NCBI RefSeq assembly: GCF_014076845.1
Contig: NZ_JACGUT010000082.1
Location: 1 to 64,000 of the forward strand
Length of the DNA: 64,000 bases
Source: Colwellia sp. MB3u-41
Lineage (GTDB): Bacteria > Pseudomonadota > Gammaproteobacteria > Enterobacterales > Alteromonadaceae
Direction of reading: 5' to 3'
Made by a program: the position numbers and the translations under genes. The notes under the pieces are model-generated. The model was given only the letters and a program-made list of their open reading frames with translations, did no database searches and was not told the DNA's origin. Within the stretch, counting starts at the first letter, position 1. The number at the start of each line of letters is the position of its first letter. This document shows, piece after piece, positions 9,851-18,657 of this stretch.

Positions 9851-11080
9851 ATGAGCAATAATTCATTAGCAAAAGAAAAAATTAAAATTTTATTACTTGA
9901 AGGCGTTCACCCTAGCGCTATTGAAGAGTTAAAAATGAAAGGCTACAGCAATATTGAATGTATAAGTACATCGCTTGCTGAAGAAGATTTAATCAAAAAA
10001 ATTGCTAATGTCCACTTTATTGGTATTCGCTCACGCACTCAGTTAACCGATCATGTTTTAAGCCATGCCAAGAAACTCGCCGCTATTGGTTGTTTCTGTA
10101 TTGGTACGAACCAAGTTGACATTAAAGCGGCTCAAAAGCGCGGTATTCCGGTATTTAATGCCCCGTTTTCAAATACCCGCTCGGTTGCCGAACTAGTATT
10201 AGGTGAAACTTTATTATTATTACGTGGTATTCCTGAAAAAAGTGCTAAAGCACATCGTGGTGTCTGGCATAAATCTGCGGCAGGCTCTGTAGAAGCTCGC
10301 GGAAAAACGTTGGGTATTATAGGTTACGGACATATTGGTACACAGTTAGGTATTTTAGCTGAAACCTTGGGTATGCGTGTTCGCTTTTATGATATCGAAA
10401 CTAAACTTACCTTAGGTAATGCGAGCCAAGCACCGAGTTTAAAAGCTTTATTACAAGAAGCTGATGTAGTTAGTTTACACGTACCTGAAACGGTTCAAAC
10501 ACAAAACATGATGGCAGCAAAAGAATTTGCAATCATGAAAGACGGTGTTATTTTTATCAATGCTTCTCGTGGCACCGTCGTTGATATTGATGCTCTAGCA
10601 CAAGCGCTTAAAAGTAAAAAAGTCGCGGGCGCAGCAATCGATGTTTTCCCTGTTGAACCCAAAGGTAATGATGAAGAGTTTATTTCACCCTTACGCGAAT
10701 TTGACAATGTTATTTTAACACCGCACATTGGTGGTAGTACTAAAGAAGCTCAGTCAAATATTGGCTTAGAAGTAGCGAGTAAACTGGCTAAGTATTCTGA
10801 CAACGGTTCAACACTTTCAGCGGTTAACTTCCCAGAAGTTTCTTTGCCAGAGCATACGGGTACGAGTCGTTTATTACATATTCATCGTAACCAACCGGGT
10901 GTCTTAACCCAGATTAACCAAGCCTTTGCAAAACACAATATTAATATTGCTGCTCAGTACTTGCAAACAGATGATAAAATTGGTTATGTGGTTATTGATA
11001 TTGAAGCGCAAGATAGTGTGCTTGCATTACGTGAATTAAAGCAGATTGACGGCACAATTCGCGCACGTATTCTTCATTAG
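9851..11080 (+). CDS. serA: D-3-phosphoglycerate dehydrogenase
   Basis: A 409-residue enzyme (E. coli SerA has 410) that oxidises 3-phosphoglycerate to 3-phosphohydroxypyruvate, the first step of serine synthesis. The substrate-binding segment (GIRSRTQLT) precedes the NAD-binding loop GIIGYGHIGTQLG near residues 155-167 and the catalytic histidine in TPHIGGSTKEAQ. The C-terminal 80 residues form an ACT domain (LLHIHRNQPGVLTQINQAF), the expected site for serine feedback inhibition. It is followed by a clear terminator. Confidence 0.96.
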   Translation: MSNNSLAKEKIKILLLEGVHPSAIEELKMKGYSNIECISTSLAEEDLIKKIANVHFIGIRSRTQLTDHVLSHAKKLAAIGCFCIGTNQVDIKAAQKRGIPVFNAPFSNTRSVAELVLGETLLLLRGIPEKSAKAHRGVWHKSAAGSVEARGKTLGIIGYGHIGTQLGILAETLGMRVRFYDIETKLTLGNASQAPSLKALLQEADVVSLHVPETVQTQNMMAAKEFAIMKDGVIFINASRGTVVDIDALAQALKSKKVAGAAIDVFPVEPKGNDEEFISPLREFDNVILTPHIGGSTKEAQSNIGLEVASKLAKYSDNGSTLSAVNFPEVSLPEHTGTSRLLHIHRNQPGVLTQINQAFAKHNINIAAQYLQTDDKIGYVVIDIEAQDSVLALRELKQIDGTIRARILH

Positions 11081-11110
11081 TATGCAGAGAATATAATATA
11101 AAAACAGCAA

Positions 11111-11137
11111 CGAGACTTAATGAGTCTCGTTTTTTTA
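11111..11137 (+). terminator. Intrinsic terminator after serA
   Basis: CGAGACT - TAATG-type loop - AGTCTCG is followed by seven T residues, 30 nt past the serA stop. The hairpin is compact and GC-rich for this genome. Confidence 0.9.
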
Positions 11138-11266
11138 TTTCCATATTAACGATCCGTCATTTGACCGCATAACAGAACCTATTACAGCCCCAATAATACC
11201 CAAAGGAACGAACTTGTTGTCATACTGAATTCAAAAACCTCAGATCTTTTGTAATTATCCATTCTC

Positions 11267-11920
11267 GTCATAGTGAGTTTATTTCAGTATCATTCCCGTC
11301 ATGCTGAATTTATTTCAGTATCATTCTCGTTGTTAAGAAAGAGATCCTGAAACAAGTTCAGGATGACGGAATTGGACTTCATACTCACGGTATTTGGGTA
11401 CATGCTGAATTTATTTCAGTATCATTCCTGTCATACTGAATTTATTTCAGTATCATTACCGTCATGCTGAATTTATTTCAGTATCATTCCCGTCACGCTG
11501 AATTTATTTCAATATCTGCTCTTTGAGTTTTTAAGGACGAGATCCTGAAACAAGTTCAGGATGACGGAATTGGGCTTCATACTCACAGCGTTTGAGTACA
11601 TACTGAATTTATTTCAGTATCCATGTCCGTCATGCTAAATTTATTTCGGTATCCATGTCCGTCATGCTGAATTTATTCCAGTATCATTCCTGTCATGCTG
11701 AATTTATTTCAGTATCATTCCCGTCATGCTGAATTTATTTCAGTATCATTCCTGTCACGCTGAATTTATTTCAGTATCATTCCCGTCATGCTGAATTTAT
11801 TTCAGTATCATTCCTGTCATGCTGAATTTATTTCAGTATCATTCCTGTCATGCTGAATTTATTTCAGTATCTGCTCTTTGAGTTTTTAAAGACGAGATCC
11901 TGAAACAAGTTCAGGATGAC
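11267..11920. repeat. REP-like palindrome array, 31-bp periodicity
   Basis: About 15 copies of GTCATGCTGAATTTATTTCA (followed by GTATC) occupy this gap. A strict 31-bp period is seen from 11661 to 11847 (starts 11661, 11692, 11723, 11754, 11785, 11816, 11847), with only 6 nt, ATTCCC or ATTCCT, between copies. Other copies start at 11267 (degenerate), 11298, about 11400, 11430, 11461, 11492, about 11598 and 11629. Three inverted partner copies (GATCCTGAAACAAGTTCAGG) are at 11343, 11541 and 11896, each followed by GGAATTGG(G/A)CTTCATACT, which shows duplication of larger blocks. The whole 11138-12020 gap has no gene. Confidence 0.92.
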
Positions 11921-12020
11921 GGAATTGGGCTTCATACTTACGGCGTTTTAGTTCATTCTGATGGAGCTTGGGTTCATACTAATGGAGTTGATTTATGCTC
12001 ATTGACAATATCTCTTTAGC

Positions 12021-12911
12021 TCAATTTAATGAAACGACGACACCTTCTGGATTAGCTAGTAGTAAACTCACTTTTTTTAACATTTGAACATTATTACCTA
12101 TAAAATGTTTTACTGCTTTTGTCATCACTAATTTAACTTCTCCCCCCCCCTCAGGGGTTAACGGACTATGAAGTTCTATTTTCTTTCCATCGTGTTCATA
12201 AGACATTTTAATTGGCTGCTCTAATATACGAATAAGGGTGCCAATAGGAATATTGTTATATAACCATTCAATATCATTGTCATACAGGCGAATACAGCCA
12301 GAACTTGCACGCATACCAATGCCAAAACGTTTATTGGTACCGTGAAGTAAATACTCACTGGTGCCAATACGTAGTGCATATTTACCGAACGGGTTATTGG
12401 GCCCTGCCGGAACTTCTTTGACCATTTCTTTACCATGCTCTGCAAAGTAACGAGCGCGCATTTCTTGTGTTGGTCGCCAAGTAGGGTCTTTACGTTTTTC
12501 ACCAATAGTACTGGTTAAATGGGGTGTTTCGAGCCCTTCTCGGCCAATACCAACAGGAAATACATAGACTAATTTTTCTCCCTTAGGGTAATAATACAAC
12601 CGCATTTCAGCAAGATTGATCACAATACCTTCACGTTTACCAAAGGGTAGAAGCATTTGTTTTGGAATGACGATGTCACTGCCTGGTTCAAGTAAAAAAG
12701 GATCTACATTAGGGTTAGCGGCGAGTAATGCGAAAAAGCCAACATTATAGTTTTCAGCTAACGCTTGAAAGTAATCGCCCTTTATTGCTTTGTGAATCAC
12801 TTGCTCTCCGATCAACCGGGAATCAGAAGAAGGTAGATTATAAACACTCCCCCAACTTACAAATGTTATGAAACTACTTAACAACATCCCGAAATTAACA
12901 ACCCACTTCAT
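12021..12911 (-). CDS. Periplasmic L,D-transpeptidase (ErfK/YbiS/YcfS/YnhG family)
   Basis: A 296-residue secreted enzyme that forms or exchanges meso-DAP links in peptidoglycan, or attaches Braun-type lipoprotein. A signal peptide spans about residues 1-22. A LysM-like cell-wall binding segment (residues about 42-83, GDYFQALAENYNV... to IVIPKQ) precedes the YkuD catalytic domain (about 95-230), with His190 in LLHGTNKR and the nucleophile Cys206 in SSGCIRLY. The C-terminal 65 residues follow the E. coli ErfK/YbiS pattern. A run of nine G (coding strand) at about codon 254-257 is unusual. It is flanked upstream by a divergent-free gap and downstream by the REP array. Confidence 0.92.
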   Translation of the reverse strand: MKWVVNFGMLLSSFITFVSWGSVYNLPSSDSRLIGEQVIHKAIKGDYFQALAENYNVGFFALLAANPNVDPFLLEPGSDIVIPKQMLLPFGKREGIVINLAEMRLYYYPKGEKLVYVFPVGIGREGLETPHLTSTIGEKRKDPTWRPTQEMRARYFAEHGKEMVKEVPAGPNNPFGKYALRIGTSEYLLHGTNKRFGIGMRASSGCIRLYDNDIEWLYNNIPIGTLIRILEQPIKMSYEHDGKKIELHSPLTPEGGGEVKLVMTKAVKHFIGNNVQMLKKVSLLLANPEGVVVSLN

Positions 12912-12990
12912 GAAATTATCACCCTACTTATTATCTTCAACAACATGTTATGAAAATCTATACAACACTTACGATATTACAATAAAACGA

Positions 12991-14487
12991 TTACGATTCA
13001 TCTAACCAATAAGATTTCATCGTTAGTGCTATTTTTCTGGAGCTGTCTAACGCTATCAACAACCCTTCAACTTTACTTCCTTGCCATGAGACGAGTTTTT
13101 TGGGTTTCTCATCTAACGTTTGTAGCTGCTGGTGAATAATCCACAAGGTTTGTAATTCACTGATCCCTTGTTGAATATCCAACCAAGGCGTTCGATATTC
13201 CTTACGTTCATCTTCATCGAACAATAAACCAAACCAAGTTCCCGTTAATAAACTGCGATTCAATAACTTTGCTTGCGACAAGTATTCTTCTCTAGAGAGT
13301 GACTCTTTGTTTATGCTATTGGCAAATAAGACTGACATACTTTTCGTTAAGCTTTGCTTTGCAAAAGGTAATAACGCGTCATTAAGTTCAGATGGCTCAG
13401 TTAAAAGCATTGCCAGCAAATTAGCTTGCAGCGTATTAAAACGCATACCATGAAGTAGCTCAATGACATCATCACTGGTAGGAAGACGGCGTTTCTCCAT
13501 TCTTAATTGTTCTACTAGTTGCTCACTGTAATTTAGCTTACGTCGATAGTTACCCGTTTTATTCGTGAGTTCTTGTAAATTAACGGCGTTATCAACCCAC
13601 GAAAGTAAATGAACAAAATAACTTAACTCATCACGAATTTTTACTGAACCCTCAGGAAGATAGTCAGCAAAAAGCCAAAAACCATGACGAATTAACGCTA
13701 AGGTTTCAGTGACTTTTTCTAACTCTACTAAACTTGGCGCTGTTATATAATGTTCAATATGGTCATGTAAATGCGTCAAACAATGATTAATGCCTGTAGA
13801 AAATGCATTTAAAATAGATAAGCTACGGTCAATGGGCAAAGCATCAGTGATGGGCTTTTCATAGTTTGGCTTAGTATTTTTCCATAACCGATACCCCCGC
13901 GCTGCCTTGCTTTGGCTACTGGGTCTTACTGATACGACTGAAAATAGAAGTTTTGCAAGAAAAAGTAGATCTGATGTTGTGCCATTCACTAGCTCTAATT
14001 CAAGCTCACAAATTTTTTCACTTCTGCCATCACTACTAATATCACCTTGATCAAAGGCCACTTCTATCACCGAACCTGATAATAAAGTGACTAACCAAAT
14101 AATTCGGGTAAAGTCTGTTGAAAAAAGCGGTATCAACGATTCTTGCAGTTGTGCTACTTTTTGATTAGGCGACCAAATATTGGCAGGGAATAAAGCCAGT
14201 TCAGGGAAATTATGACTGATGTCAATATTATACTCGGGTCGTTGATGCAAGCCTGCAATCACCACACCCGCAGTTTTTATGGTTTGCTCTAATTGGCCAT
14301 CACAGCCTCTAATTCTAAGTCCCATATCATGATGGCGAAAATCTAAATTAGCTGTATCGTAGTAACAATTTGATAATTGCTTTGTTACGCACTTAAATGA
14401 AAGCTGTTGCTCGCTAAATAGCTCGGTAATCTTTTTTGGGGTATTATCACTCGTTACAAAATACTTGAGCTCAATTTCGGTAACCAT
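12991..14487 (-). CDS. CYTH-CHAD domain protein, inorganic triphosphatase YgiF-like
   Basis: A 498-residue cytoplasmic protein with an N-terminal CYTH triphosphate-tunnel domain and a C-terminal helical CHAD domain. The CYTH ExExK motif (Glu4, Glu6, Lys8 in MVTEIELKYF) begins the protein, and metal/phosphate-binding charged residues continue to about 200. The CHAD domain (about 215-490) binds polyphosphate in other members. E. coli YgiF hydrolyses inorganic tripolyphosphate. An ATG 33 nt upstream (14520) is possible, but the 14487 ATG has GGAAG 5 nt ahead and places the ExExK motif at the family-typical position. Divergent from the SH3-domain gene. Confidence 0.88.
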   Translation of the reverse strand: MVTEIELKYFVTSDNTPKKITELFSEQQLSFKCVTKQLSNCYYDTANLDFRHHDMGLRIRGCDGQLEQTIKTAGVVIAGLHQRPEYNIDISHNFPELALFPANIWSPNQKVAQLQESLIPLFSTDFTRIIWLVTLLSGSVIEVAFDQGDISSDGRSEKICELELELVNGTTSDLLFLAKLLFSVVSVRPSSQSKAARGYRLWKNTKPNYEKPITDALPIDRSLSILNAFSTGINHCLTHLHDHIEHYITAPSLVELEKVTETLALIRHGFWLFADYLPEGSVKIRDELSYFVHLLSWVDNAVNLQELTNKTGNYRRKLNYSEQLVEQLRMEKRRLPTSDDVIELLHGMRFNTLQANLLAMLLTEPSELNDALLPFAKQSLTKSMSVLFANSINKESLSREEYLSQAKLLNRSLLTGTWFGLLFDEDERKEYRTPWLDIQQGISELQTLWIIHQQLQTLDEKPKKLVSWQGSKVEGLLIALDSSRKIALTMKSYWLDES

Positions 14488-14701
14488 ATTCTTCCAATCA
14501 GTTTTTCGACATGTCAACATTCAGAGTTTACAACAGCAACATATGAAAACAAGTAGCGAACATTGCTTTGATCCAAAAATATCGATAATAAAACCTTTTT
14601 TACCAAAAAAACCTTAATGTTCGTAAACTTAACTTGCTATCAATCCTCCAAAGCCCTAGTATTTTGCTATTAATAATTCTCTAAACGTTAATGGTAGTTT
14701 C

Positions 14702-15301
14702 ATGAAAATAATAAAAGCTTTATTGGTTGGCTTAGCCCTTAGTTTATCTTTCTCACTTCTTGCAGAAGACGCCGCCTCTAATCTTGACTCTGGATATATT
14801 TCAGACGACTTATTTATTTATATGCATTCAGGCGCTGGTAATAATTATCGCATTTTAGGCAGTATAAATTCAGGTACAGAAGTAAAGGTAACGGGCCAGT
14901 ATGAAAATGATTACACAGAAATTGTTGATGATAAAAACCGCAATGTCTGGGTTGAAAGTAAATACATATCATTAAAGCCAGGTTTACGCTTTGTTATTGC
15001 CGAGCTTAACGAAAGACTCGCAAATACGACGAGTAATACAGACAGCATGTCTGAAGAACTTGCTCAAGCTAAAGATACCATTGAAAACCTTAGCAGTGAA
15101 AAAGCTCAGCTTAACAACGAAATAAGTCAATTAAATAAAACCTTGATGGTTACGCGTTCAAAATTAAAAGATCAAGATACTAATATCAAAAAAGAATGGT
15201 TTTTTAATGGTGCTATTGTATTAGTTATTGGCCTACTTTTAGGCTTAATTCTGCCAAGACTTGCCGCTCGTCGCAAAGGCTCTATGGATAATTGGAAGTA
15301 A
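14702..15301 (+). CDS. SH3-domain inner-membrane protein, YgiM family (TIGR04211)
   Basis: A 199-residue envelope protein. A signal peptide (to about residue 21) is followed by a bacterial SH3_3 domain (about 28-100: SDDLFIYMHSGAGNNY, GSINSGTEVKV), a coiled coil (about 108-160) and one C-terminal transmembrane helix (about 168-188, GAIVLVIGLLLGLILP) with a basic cytoplasmic tail. This architecture matches E. coli YgiM. Its role is unclear; the domain order suggests a periplasmic peptide- or peptidoglycan-binding module held at the inner membrane. It is divergent from the triphosphatase gene and convergent with a glycerophosphotransferase gene. Confidence 0.85.
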   Translation: MKIIKALLVGLALSLSFSLLAEDAASNLDSGYISDDLFIYMHSGAGNNYRILGSINSGTEVKVTGQYENDYTEIVDDKNRNVWVESKYISLKPGLRFVIAELNERLANTTSNTDSMSEELAQAKDTIENLSSEKAQLNNEISQLNKTLMVTRSKLKDQDTNIKKEWFFNGAIVLVIGLLLGLILPRLAARRKGSMDNWK

Positions 15302-15323
15302 CGCTCTACTCCACTTTCCACTC

Positions 15324-15376
15324 AAAAAGCCATTTTATCATCGATTATATTTTCTGATGTTAAAGTGGCTTTTTTG
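15324..15376. terminator. Bidirectional terminator between convergent genes
   Basis: AAAAAGCCATTTTATCATC pairs with GATGTTAAAGTGGCTTTTT with one wobble pair, giving a long hairpin. A and T tracts on both sides let it stop the SH3-domain gene on plus and the glycerophosphotransferase gene on minus. Confidence 0.8.
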
Positions 15377-15451
15377 TACGAAAAATTCAGTGCCGCGTTT
15401 TATCACTTTATCTATGACTTAAGGTAGTGACACCGATTTAGAGGGCGGGGA

Positions 15452-16492
15452 TTACCATTGCCAATAGTTTAGTTTTTTACGCATTTTAAATTGTCTAAAA
15501 AAATCTATTGGTTTTTTATCTAACGGTAATGTACCAGATAATACTTCATCAACGGCATTTAAGACTCTAACTGAAGAGCTACCGTCATTGTATGGATGAG
15601 TCATTTTAATGAAATGTTTAATATGCTCCATTAATTGAGTCGGTTTTTGTAATGCTGTTTCAATGGTTTGCTCTAATAATTCAACATTGTCTATATCTAA
15701 CAAATAATTTTCAGGCGCTATATTATTATAGGTCACCACAGGTTTACCTAATAATAAAAACATAATTAACACCGACGATGTATCACAAACCATAACATCC
15801 GCTTTTTGTAATAGTGGAATCACATTATCGTCTTCAACAAAAGATAAATGATCATTTTGAATTGATTTATATTGATTAACAGTTTCGATTGGCATTTTAG
15901 GATGGAACTGTACGAGCCAATTCCATTTACCTGTCTGACTGAGCCTTTTTACTGTGTCAAATAAGTGAGGAGCACAAGAAAGTTTTTTTGAGAAAGTTGA
16001 GCATAAAAGAATCGTCGGCTTATTTACTTTCTGACTTTCATCTTTTAAATATAAACGGTCTAGCGCACACCACCCAGTTTCAATGACTTTAAAATGTTTA
16101 TGTTGCTTAGATAAAGCTAAAAAAGCCTCTGTGGTGCTTGGACCTTGAGTACAATAAAGATCAAAGCAATTTCTAATTTTAAAATGATCATTATTGCCTT
16201 TTTTATCAACTTTACCCGCATCAAAACCATGAAAGATAGCAACATTAATACCTGGTAAAAAAGTAGCAGCTATGTTTGCAGGATAAAAAATAGCCACTGG
16301 GTTATAGCTTTTTATTTCATCAATGGATGTTAATCGATATTCATCAACGCTTAGTAGGTCAGCGTTAACTTCTTTTCCCTCTATAAACCAAGCGACTTGA
16401 TCGCCTCTCGCTAAAATAGCACTTTGCAAAGGTCGTAAAATAGCGTAAGCGTAATTTTGAGAAATATAAAACAAATAACGTTTTGCAGACAT
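15452..16492 (-). CDS. CDP-glycerol glycerophosphotransferase family protein (copy 1)
   Basis: A 346-residue predicted transferase of the TagF/TagB (Glyphos_transf) family, which moves polyol-phosphate from a CDP carrier to a lipid- or sugar-linked acceptor. Family landmarks are FHGF (about 93-96), LVQFHPKMP and the VCDTSSVLIMF nucleotide-binding loop. It is shorter than TagF, like single-domain TagB-type primases. It is clearly paralogous to the gene at 19271: both begin with YLFYISQNY and end with KKLNYW plus two residues. The gene is divergent from the Wzi-like gene across a 165-bp gap, so the four-gene operon and this gene may share regulation. Acceptor and polyol are unknown. Confidence 0.82.
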   Translation of the reverse strand: MSAKRYLFYISQNYAYAILRPLQSAILARGDQVAWFIEGKEVNADLLSVDEYRLTSIDEIKSYNPVAIFYPANIAATFLPGINVAIFHGFDAGKVDKKGNNDHFKIRNCFDLYCTQGPSTTEAFLALSKQHKHFKVIETGWCALDRLYLKDESQKVNKPTILLCSTFSKKLSCAPHLFDTVKRLSQTGKWNWLVQFHPKMPIETVNQYKSIQNDHLSFVEDDNVIPLLQKADVMVCDTSSVLIMFLLLGKPVVTYNNIAPENYLLDIDNVELLEQTIETALQKPTQLMEHIKHFIKMTHPYNDGSSSVRVLNAVDEVLSGTLPLDKKPIDFFRQFKMRKKLNYWQW

Positions 16493-16657
16493 GAAACCTT
16501 CAACTTACCTAATAAAATAAAGACCTGTTAATTATCACCATTTTACCTATATATAACAGTGATGAAAACACGTATAATTTGATTTTTTGCGTTATTATAC
16601 AATTTCCTTTATCAAATAAGATGAAACTGTAAAACTATTTAATGGATTTTTCCTAAA

Positions 16658-18169
16658 ATGTTATTCTCTAAAACCATTTTTGCTGCGCTAACATTAGCAC
16701 TAGGCATATCTTTAAGCACATATTCTCTAGCAGAGCCTTGGATAGACACTTCTGACATTTACTTAAAAGCTAACATTCAGTTACTAGCTGATACTGGCCA
16801 TATTATTACCCCTGTAACAACTTACCCATTAATGTGGCACGATATTATTCGCGACATTAAAAGCATTAATCCAAAAAACTTAAACTCCAGTCAACAAAGT
16901 GCTTATTATTATATTATGCACCAATTTAAGCTAGCCAAAAAAAATCAAACACGTGTTAAAGCAAAGGTTGGATTCGAAAATAAACGATTCACCACTTTTG
17001 GAGACTATGTAAGCGATAAGAATAGTATCAGCATTCACTCAAGCTCTATGTTCGAAAATTTCGCAGCTAAGTTTGCACCAAGTTATACTTATCACCCTAT
17101 TGATGGTGATAAAAAACGTTTAGATGGAAGCTATATTGCGGCATTTGTAGGTAATTGGGTAGTTTCATTAGGTCGACAAGAACGCTGGTATGGTCCAACG
17201 TGGGATACTAGCTTAAGTTTAACCAATAATGCCCGTCCAATTACTGCACTCGCTATTTCACGTAAATCAGCAGAACCCTTTATTATTCCATTTACTGAAT
17301 TTGATATTCCATGGACAGTTACTAGTTTTATGGGAAAAATGGATGACGACCGCGTAGTCAAAAATACTTTACTGTGGGGATTCAGATTAAACCTAAAACC
17401 TTTTAAAAATTTAGAGCTAGGTATTACTCGATTAGCGCAATGGGGAGGAGATGGCCGCTCTCACAACCTTTCAATTTTTGGGGATATTCTTCTTGGCAAA
17501 TCTAACTGTGGTATTGATGGTGTAGTTTGTGATGAAAACACACCAAATCCAGCAAATCAACAAGCCGGTTACGATTTCCGCTACAGTTTCAAGTTGTTGA
17601 CTATTCCTGTGAGTTTTTACGGACAAAAGTTTGCCGAAGACGGTAGTGAAGGTACACTAAAATATTTTACCAAAGCACAACCCCAAGTCGGCTTTGACGC
17701 CCATCTGGCTCTTTTTGGTAAACCAAGTACCGTTTTTATTGAGGTGGCTGACAGTTTAGCTGATTGTGGAGAAAGAGATAATATTGGAGATTGCTATTAT
17801 GAACACTCTAGTTATGCAACAGGCATGCGTTATAATGGTCGTTCGATTGGTAGCACTTATGAAAACGATTCAAAAACTTACGTGTTTGGTACTATTTCTC
17901 AGCTAGGTATAGATACTAGACTCACAGCCAAAATACGTTATTTAGATTTAAATTATGATAATCAGGACAAAGCTCCTGATAATCCTATTATCGGAAATAC
18001 GGTAACCAGTATTGCAGAACAAGTGTGGATGATATCAAGCAGCATCCAACATGATTATAAAAACTGGCGTTTGACGCTAGCTACAGATATAAGCCATTCT
18101 ACTTTTGATGATGATATAAGTAATGAAACAGACTTTAATGCCTCTTTTATGGTTGAATATAATCTGTAG
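16658..18169 (+). CDS. Wzi-like capsule assembly outer-membrane protein
   Basis: A 503-residue protein with a signal peptide (about residues 1-25, cleaved near SLAEPW). An N-terminal helical segment (DIYLKANIQLLADTG) is followed by alternating beta strands typical of a barrel, with the conserved WYGPTWDTSL near 176-185. This matches the Caps_assemb_Wzi family. E. coli Wzi is an outer-membrane lectin that anchors capsule at the surface. The C-terminus ends in aromatic/hydrophobic FMVEYNL, consistent with outer-membrane barrel insertion. It is first in an operon with the cytidylyltransferase, SDR and transferase genes (gap 41 nt), so it probably handles the phosphate-rich polymer those genes make. 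Confidence 0.85.
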   Translation: MLFSKTIFAALTLALGISLSTYSLAEPWIDTSDIYLKANIQLLADTGHIITPVTTYPLMWHDIIRDIKSINPKNLNSSQQSAYYYIMHQFKLAKKNQTRVKAKVGFENKRFTTFGDYVSDKNSISIHSSSMFENFAAKFAPSYTYHPIDGDKKRLDGSYIAAFVGNWVVSLGRQERWYGPTWDTSLSLTNNARPITALAISRKSAEPFIIPFTEFDIPWTVTSFMGKMDDDRVVKNTLLWGFRLNLKPFKNLELGITRLAQWGGDGRSHNLSIFGDILLGKSNCGIDGVVCDENTPNPANQQAGYDFRYSFKLLTIPVSFYGQKFAEDGSEGTLKYFTKAQPQVGFDAHLALFGKPSTVFIEVADSLADCGERDNIGDCYYEHSSYATGMRYNGRSIGSTYENDSKTYVFGTISQLGIDTRLTAKIRYLDLNYDNQDKAPDNPIIGNTVTSIAEQVWMISSSIQHDYKNWRLTLATDISHSTFDDDISNETDFNASFMVEYNL

Positions 18170-18210
18170 TATGATGCGAGATAATAATTTTAATAAGGTA
18201 GGTTTATAAT

Positions 18211-18657
18211 ATGAGTTCTGTTGTTTACGTATCTGGTACTTTCGATTTATTCCATCGCAACCACTTAAAAATGATTGAATATGGAGCAGGTTTAGGCGGT
18301 ACATTAATTGTAGGTGTGAGTACTGATGAATTAGTATGCAGCTATAAAAACCCTCCAGCAATACCTTTTGATGAACGTTTAGCAATCGTCAGTGCATTGA
18401 AATACCCTGATGTTGTTATTCCACAACGGTCATTAGAGCATACAGAAAGAGTAAAAGATCTTAATATTGATATATTCGTTATTGGTGATGATTGGAAAGG
18501 AAAATATGACTACCTTAGAGAACTTGGTGTTAAAGTTTTTTACTTCCCTTACGGCTCAGGTGTCAGTAGCTCAAATTTAAAAGTCCAAATAGCTGAACAA
18601 TATAAAGAATTAATTACCAATTCTGATAAACATCCTAATCCAGATGTGAAAGTATAA
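18211..18657 (+). CDS. TagD-like cytidylyltransferase (CDP-polyol synthesis)
   Basis: A 148-residue nucleotidyltransferase of the HxGH superfamily. It would couple CTP to a small polyol phosphate (CDP-glycerol in TagD). GTFDLFHRNHLKMIE holds the first signature (residues 8-22). The canonical HxGH is here HRNH, with Asn in place of Gly. The second signature (about 120-130) reads SGVSSSNLK. FDERLAIVSALKYPDVVIPQ corresponds to the TagD polyol-side segment. AAGGTAGG lies ahead of the ATG. Its stop overlaps the SDR start by one base (TAATG), so the pair are translationally coupled. Glycerol 3-phosphate is the default substrate guess; the neighbouring SDR leaves room for a different polyol. Confidence 0.82.
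   Translation: MSSVVYVSGTFDLFHRNHLKMIEYGAGLGGTLIVGVSTDELVCSYKNPPAIPFDERLAIVSALKYPDVVIPQRSLEHTERVKDLNIDIFVIGDDWKGKYDYLRELGVKVFYFPYGSGVSSSNLKVQIAEQYKELITNSDKHPNPDVKV

Noticed and set aside
11267-11920. CRISPR array
   Set aside because: Copies are palindromic and separated by only 6 nearly constant bases; there are no unique spacers and no cas genes.
12141-12149. Phase-variable on/off switch of the L,D-transpeptidase
   Set aside because: The tract lies after the catalytic domain, so a frameshift would not remove His190 or Cys206.
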